Source: Chloroflexota bacterium
GTDB lineage: Bacteria > Chloroflexota > Dehalococcoidia > UBA2979
Direction of reading: 5' to 3'
NCBI GenBank assembly: GCA_009839925.1
Contig: VXOS01000061.1
Location: 1 to 33,454 of the forward strand
DNA length: 33,454 bases
The notes under the pieces are model-generated. The model was not told the DNA's origin. It did not search any database and saw only the letters and a program-made list of their open reading frames with translations. The position numbers and the translations under genes are program-made. Below, piece after piece: positions 30,722 to 33,454 of the stretch. Numbering within the stretch: the first letter of the stretch is position 1; each line of letters starts with the position of its first letter.

Positions 30722-32692
30722 TCAGACCTCCCCGAGCGTCAGCGTCTGCTCGTAGCGCGGCCGCGCGCCTCGGGAGAAGCGCAGCCGCAGGCCCGCGACG
30801 CGAAACGGCACGGCATCGAGGCCTGCCGCTGCATCGCTGACGGCGACGATGTCGCCGGGCTCCTGCGCGACGTTGGGCCGGACCAGCAGCTCGCCACGCT
30901 CGACGGCAACGCGCGACTGTCGCAGCAGCGTGCCGGCCCGCGCAGCCGCGCGGTCCTGCGCTCCGAGGTTCTCGTCGACGGCGATGACCGCGCCCGCGCC
31001 TTCGGCGATCGCGGCCTCGTCGGTCGCCTCGGCGAAGACGCCGCTGCCGAAGACCCGCGCCCAGCCTGCTGCCGGGCGGCCGGCCTCGATCGCGTGCGCG
31101 AGGATGGCGTGGTCCGTGCCGTAGGCGTAGTCGGCAGCCGCGCCCGCGACCGGCTCGGAGACCACCAGCAGGCGGCCGTCGCTGCGCAGCCGGTCCGGCA
31201 ACGCCCGCAGCAGCCGCCGCACGGCGGTCGCGCCACGCTCGCCGGCCCGCACGGTGAACGCCGGACGCAGCAAGCCGGACTCCGCGCTCGCGCCTCGCGC
31301 GGTCAGCCGCAGCCCGGCGCGCCGCGCGATGGCCGCGAGGATCTCGATCGCGCTCCGCTGTCCCGCTTCCCAGACAAGTTGCTCCGGAGCCACCCACGCC
31401 TCGATCAGGCCGAGCCCATCGACGGCGTCCACCTCGACCGTGGCCGTGCTGCCGCTGCGACGCCGCCGTACCGCGGCGATCCAGAAGCGCGGCCCCTCGG
31501 ATGTCTCGATGCCGGCGGCGCTGCGGTAGCCGGGCTGCACCCACAGCTCGCCGCCGGCCGCGAGGGCGAGCGGCGCGCGGGAGTCCGCGTGACGCCCGTC
31601 CTCGTTGCGCAGCGTCAGTCGCAGCCGTCCCTGCTCGCGCTGATCGATCACCGCCTCCAGGACGTCGTCCGTCAGCTCGTGCTCCACGTGCGCGACGGAC
31701 GCGCGCCAGACCGTGTTCGGCGAGGCCAGCCAGGCGGCAGCGGATGAGGCCGCGGCGCCGAGGCCGTACTGCGAGGCGTGGGCGAAGGGCCGCGGATCAC
31801 GCCACTCGCCGCCACCGTGAAGGCTGCCGGCGACGCCGGCCGCGATCTCCACCCGGTCGTAGCCGCCGGTTTCGCCGTACGACTCGACGAACACGGACTG
31901 CGGCGCGTCGGCGCGCAGCAGGCCGCTCGCGAGGTAGCTGATGCTCGACCCGGCGGCCGCCGAGGCGACCGCGACGAGCGGTAGCCAGTGGCCGGGCGGC
32001 TGGCCGCCGCCCGAGCCGAGCACCGTCGACCAGACGCCGGCCGTGCCGTCCGCGGCGGTCCCCGAGACCAGCACGTTGCAGTCCACCTCGAAGTACGCGG
32101 CGAGGCCGCAGACCGTCGCGAGCGAGCGCGACCAGGCGACGGGCGCGGCCCACTCGCCAAGGCCCTGGCGGCGCACGGCGTAGACGGTCCCGCCCGAGGC
32201 GTAGAGCACGGTCGCCGACCCGTCGCCGGCGATCGCCGCCGCGACCGCCGTGACCGCCGAGGCGGCAGTCACGACCGTTCGCGCAGCCCCGAAACGGGCG
32301 CCCGAGTCCGCGCTCTCGCGCAGCTCGACGCGTACGCCATCGGTACGCACGCTCACGAGGATGGCGCGGCTGCCGGAGGCGGCCAGTCCGAGGCGCGGCG
32401 CGAGGGCGACGGTCGCGACGGCGGTCCAGGCGTCGAAGCCGACGCCGGTGGCGGGATCGCTCACGCGCTGGCGGCTGAGCGCGCCGGTCGCGGGGTCGAT
32501 CCGCGCGCGCAGCAGCGCGCCGTCGCCGGCGACCGCGAGGGCGCATGGACCGTCGGGCTCGGCGCCCTCGTGGATGCGCTGCCAGCGCAGCCGGATCGCG
32601 CCGGCGTCGCGGTCGAAGAGCCGGACGCGCAGGTAGGGCTCGGCGCTGGCCGACTGCTGGGCGGCGCGCAGGGTGGGGGTGAGCGCTCGCAT
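30722..32692 (-). CDS. Large beta-rich protein, putative phage tail/hub-like structural protein
   Basis: A 656-aa protein. Residues about 20-330 repeat beta-strand units rich in Ala/Gly with motifs such as DGALLRARIDPATG, GSRAILVSVRTDG, GSATVLYASGG, ADGTAGVWSTVLG, suggesting a beta-propeller. Residues about 340-656 (ELTDDVLEAVIDQREQGRLRLTLRNEDG, GPRFWIAAVRRRRSGSTATVEVDAVDGLGLIE, AGERGATAVRRLLRAL) resemble tail-hub proteins. I infer a virion or tail-like structure. The ATG at 32692 is preferred over upstream in-frame codons, which overlap the neighbouring gene. No signal peptide. Confidence 0.55.
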   Translation of the reverse strand: MRALTPTLRAAQQSASAEPYLRVRLFDRDAGAIRLRWQRIHEGAEPDGPCALAVAGDGALLRARIDPATGALSRQRVSDPATGVGFDAWTAVATVALAPRLGLAASGSRAILVSVRTDGVRVELRESADSGARFGAARTVVTAASAVTAVAAAIAGDGSATVLYASGGTVYAVRRQGLGEWAAPVAWSRSLATVCGLAAYFEVDCNVLVSGTAADGTAGVWSTVLGSGGGQPPGHWLPLVAVASAAAGSSISYLASGLLRADAPQSVFVESYGETGGYDRVEIAAGVAGSLHGGGEWRDPRPFAHASQYGLGAAASSAAAWLASPNTVWRASVAHVEHELTDDVLEAVIDQREQGRLRLTLRNEDGRHADSRAPLALAAGGELWVQPGYRSAAGIETSEGPRFWIAAVRRRRSGSTATVEVDAVDGLGLIEAWVAPEQLVWEAGQRSAIEILAAIARRAGLRLTARGASAESGLLRPAFTVRAGERGATAVRRLLRALPDRLRSDGRLLVVSEPVAGAAADYAYGTDHAILAHAIEAGRPAAGWARVFGSGVFAEATDEAAIAEGAGAVIAVDENLGAQDRAAARAGTLLRQSRVAVERGELLVRPNVAQEPGDIVAVSDAAAGLDAVPFRVAGLRLRFSRGARPRYEQTLTLGEV

Positions 32693-32703
32693 GCGGCTGC
32701 GGG

Positions 32704-33309
32704 CTATCCGCCGCTCGGCGAGACGAGCACGCCGGAGCGGGCGCGCCGTGCGCGGCCGTGCCGGGCCAGCGCCCGGGCGAACTCGGCAAGCCGTTCCTGC
32801 GCCCAGACGTGGTAGTGCCGCCAGGTGTCCGCGCCGCCGACGTTGACACGGTTGACCGCGAACGAGGCCCACTCCAGCGCCGCGTACGCGCCCGCCCCCG
32901 TCGCCACGAGGTCATCGAGCGCGGGCGGCAGCGTGCTGCCGGTGTCGTCGAGCGTGTGCAGCTTCGAGTAGTGGACCGTGACCGCCTCGCCCCCGTCCGG
33001 CGGGGCGCCGACCTGCAGCGTCAGCGTGTCGCCCCAGAGCGAGAACGGCGGCCGCGAGGGCGGGTAGTGCCCGACCGGGTACTCGACGGCCTCGATGCTC
33101 ACACGGTCGGTCAGCGTCGCGACACTGAGGTCGCGGCTGCCGGCGACCGTCCGCAGTGAGGCGCTCGCCTCGAGCGGCGCGGCGAGCGAGAGCTCGCGGA
33201 CGGCGCGCTCGATGTGCCGGTCGAGCGCCTCGTCGGGCCAGCGCTGGTTCGTCGGATCGCTGTCGCGGAGATCGCGGCGCAGCCGCGCGCGCATCGACGG
33301 CAGGTCCAT
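32704..33309 (-). CDS. Phage adaptor (head-tail connector)-like protein
   Basis: A 201-aa protein. The start MDLPSMRARLRRDLRDSDPTNQRWPDEALDRHIERAVRELS is the pattern of phage head-tail adaptor proteins, in which a helical start precedes a beta domain. Here RTVAGSRDLSVATL and the segment VGHYPPSRPPFSLWGDTLTLQ follow. The C-terminal helix DTWRHYHVWAQERLAEFARAL would end the adaptor. GAGGAAGAG precedes the ATG at 33309. The first gene of the minus-strand trio visible here. The start of the cluster lies beyond the window edge. Confidence 0.6.
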   Translation of the reverse strand: MDLPSMRARLRRDLRDSDPTNQRWPDEALDRHIERAVRELSLAAPLEASASLRTVAGSRDLSVATLTDRVSIEAVEYPVGHYPPSRPPFSLWGDTLTLQVGAPPDGGEAVTVHYSKLHTLDDTGSTLPPALDDLVATGAGAYAALEWASFAVNRVNVGGADTWRHYHVWAQERLAEFARALARHGRARRARSGVLVSPSGG

Positions 33310-33454
33310 CTCTTCCTCGATTCGGGCAGGGAAGGTCGGAGGGTTGGGGAGGGGGGGGGGGGCCGCGCGCGGGCGGCCCGGGCGGCCCCCCCCCCCGGCG
33401 CGGCGGCGGGCCCCGGCGGGGGCGGCCGGCGGGAGAGGATGATCGGGACTGAGA
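33310..33454. other. Low-complexity G/C homopolymer tail, likely contig-end artefact
   Basis: It contains runs of G (about 33349-33361) and C (about 33386-33396) and long stretches of only G and C, unlike anything else in the window. No gene is supported. It is more likely assembly or sequencing noise than biology. Confidence 0.7.

Noticed and set aside
33349-33396. Possible G-quadruplex/i-motif in the terminal G and C runs
   Set aside because: The runs coincide with the contig end and look like sequencing or assembly noise.
1-33454. CRISPR array, tRNA, rRNA, insertion sequence or att site
   Set aside because: No spaced direct repeats, no cloverleaf or rRNA-like stretch, no transposase and no integrase were found by eye. 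A tRNAscan or minced run would settle it.

Overview
This is a 33.5-kb piece of a very GC-rich (about 70%) genome, probably an environmental actinobacterium. The class Thermoleophilia is my best guess, not a proven placement. The reasons are the GC bias, frequent GTG/TTG starts, 4-nt ATGA/GTGA gene overlaps, a CGAAC-N4-GTTCG LexA box, an SCO1664-family protein, and a mixture of LLM oxidoreductases, SDR, crotonase and CHAD proteins. No rRNA, tRNA, insertion sequence or CRISPR array is visible. The right end runs into long G and C homopolymers and looks like a contig end.

Layout. (1) 0.1-8.2 kb is catabolic and redox: three luciferase-like (LLM) flavin/F420 oxidoreductases, a crotonase-fold protein lacking both usual catalytic glutamates, YqgE/AlgH, an alkaline-phosphatase-superfamily protein, an MFS carrier and an SDR. 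(2) 8.2-9.1 kb holds a small membrane-protein gene split by an in-frame amber codon, and a cupin. (3) 9.15-13.4 kb is the most interesting part. Two dyads lead into seven genes that all overlap by 4 nt: an aldo/keto reductase, a chlorite-dismutase/coproheme-decarboxylase-like protein, four tandem ABM-domain proteins, and a double-length Lrp/AsnC-type protein resembling fused siroheme decarboxylase AhbA-AhbB. Apart from the reductase, all appear to be dimeric alpha+beta-barrel proteins of families that include tetrapyrrole enzymes. I infer an uncharacterised heme or tetrapyrrole module.

(4) 13.4-23.4 kb is a phosphate/polyphosphate region. It has pstSCAB-phoU behind a candidate PHO box, then an aquaporin, a DUF433/DUF5615 toxin-antitoxin pair, a CYTH-CHAD protein coupled to SixA, and convergent Ppx/GppA. 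Uptake (Pst), signalling (PhoU), polyP binding (CHAD) and polyP or (p)ppGpp hydrolysis (Ppx/GppA) would fit together.

(5) 23.5-29.3 kb holds two tiny convergent membrane proteins sharing 36 bp, an inositol-monophosphatase-family enzyme, an SCO1664 kinase-like protein, a DehI-like protein, and an RRM protein followed by a DEAD-box helicase with structured leaders. A CMD/AhpD-like protein follows. (6) 29.3-30.5 kb is a lone ruvB with a LexA box against its -10 element. (7) 30.5-33.3 kb has three minus-strand genes that look like phage or tail-like structural genes, running toward the contig end.
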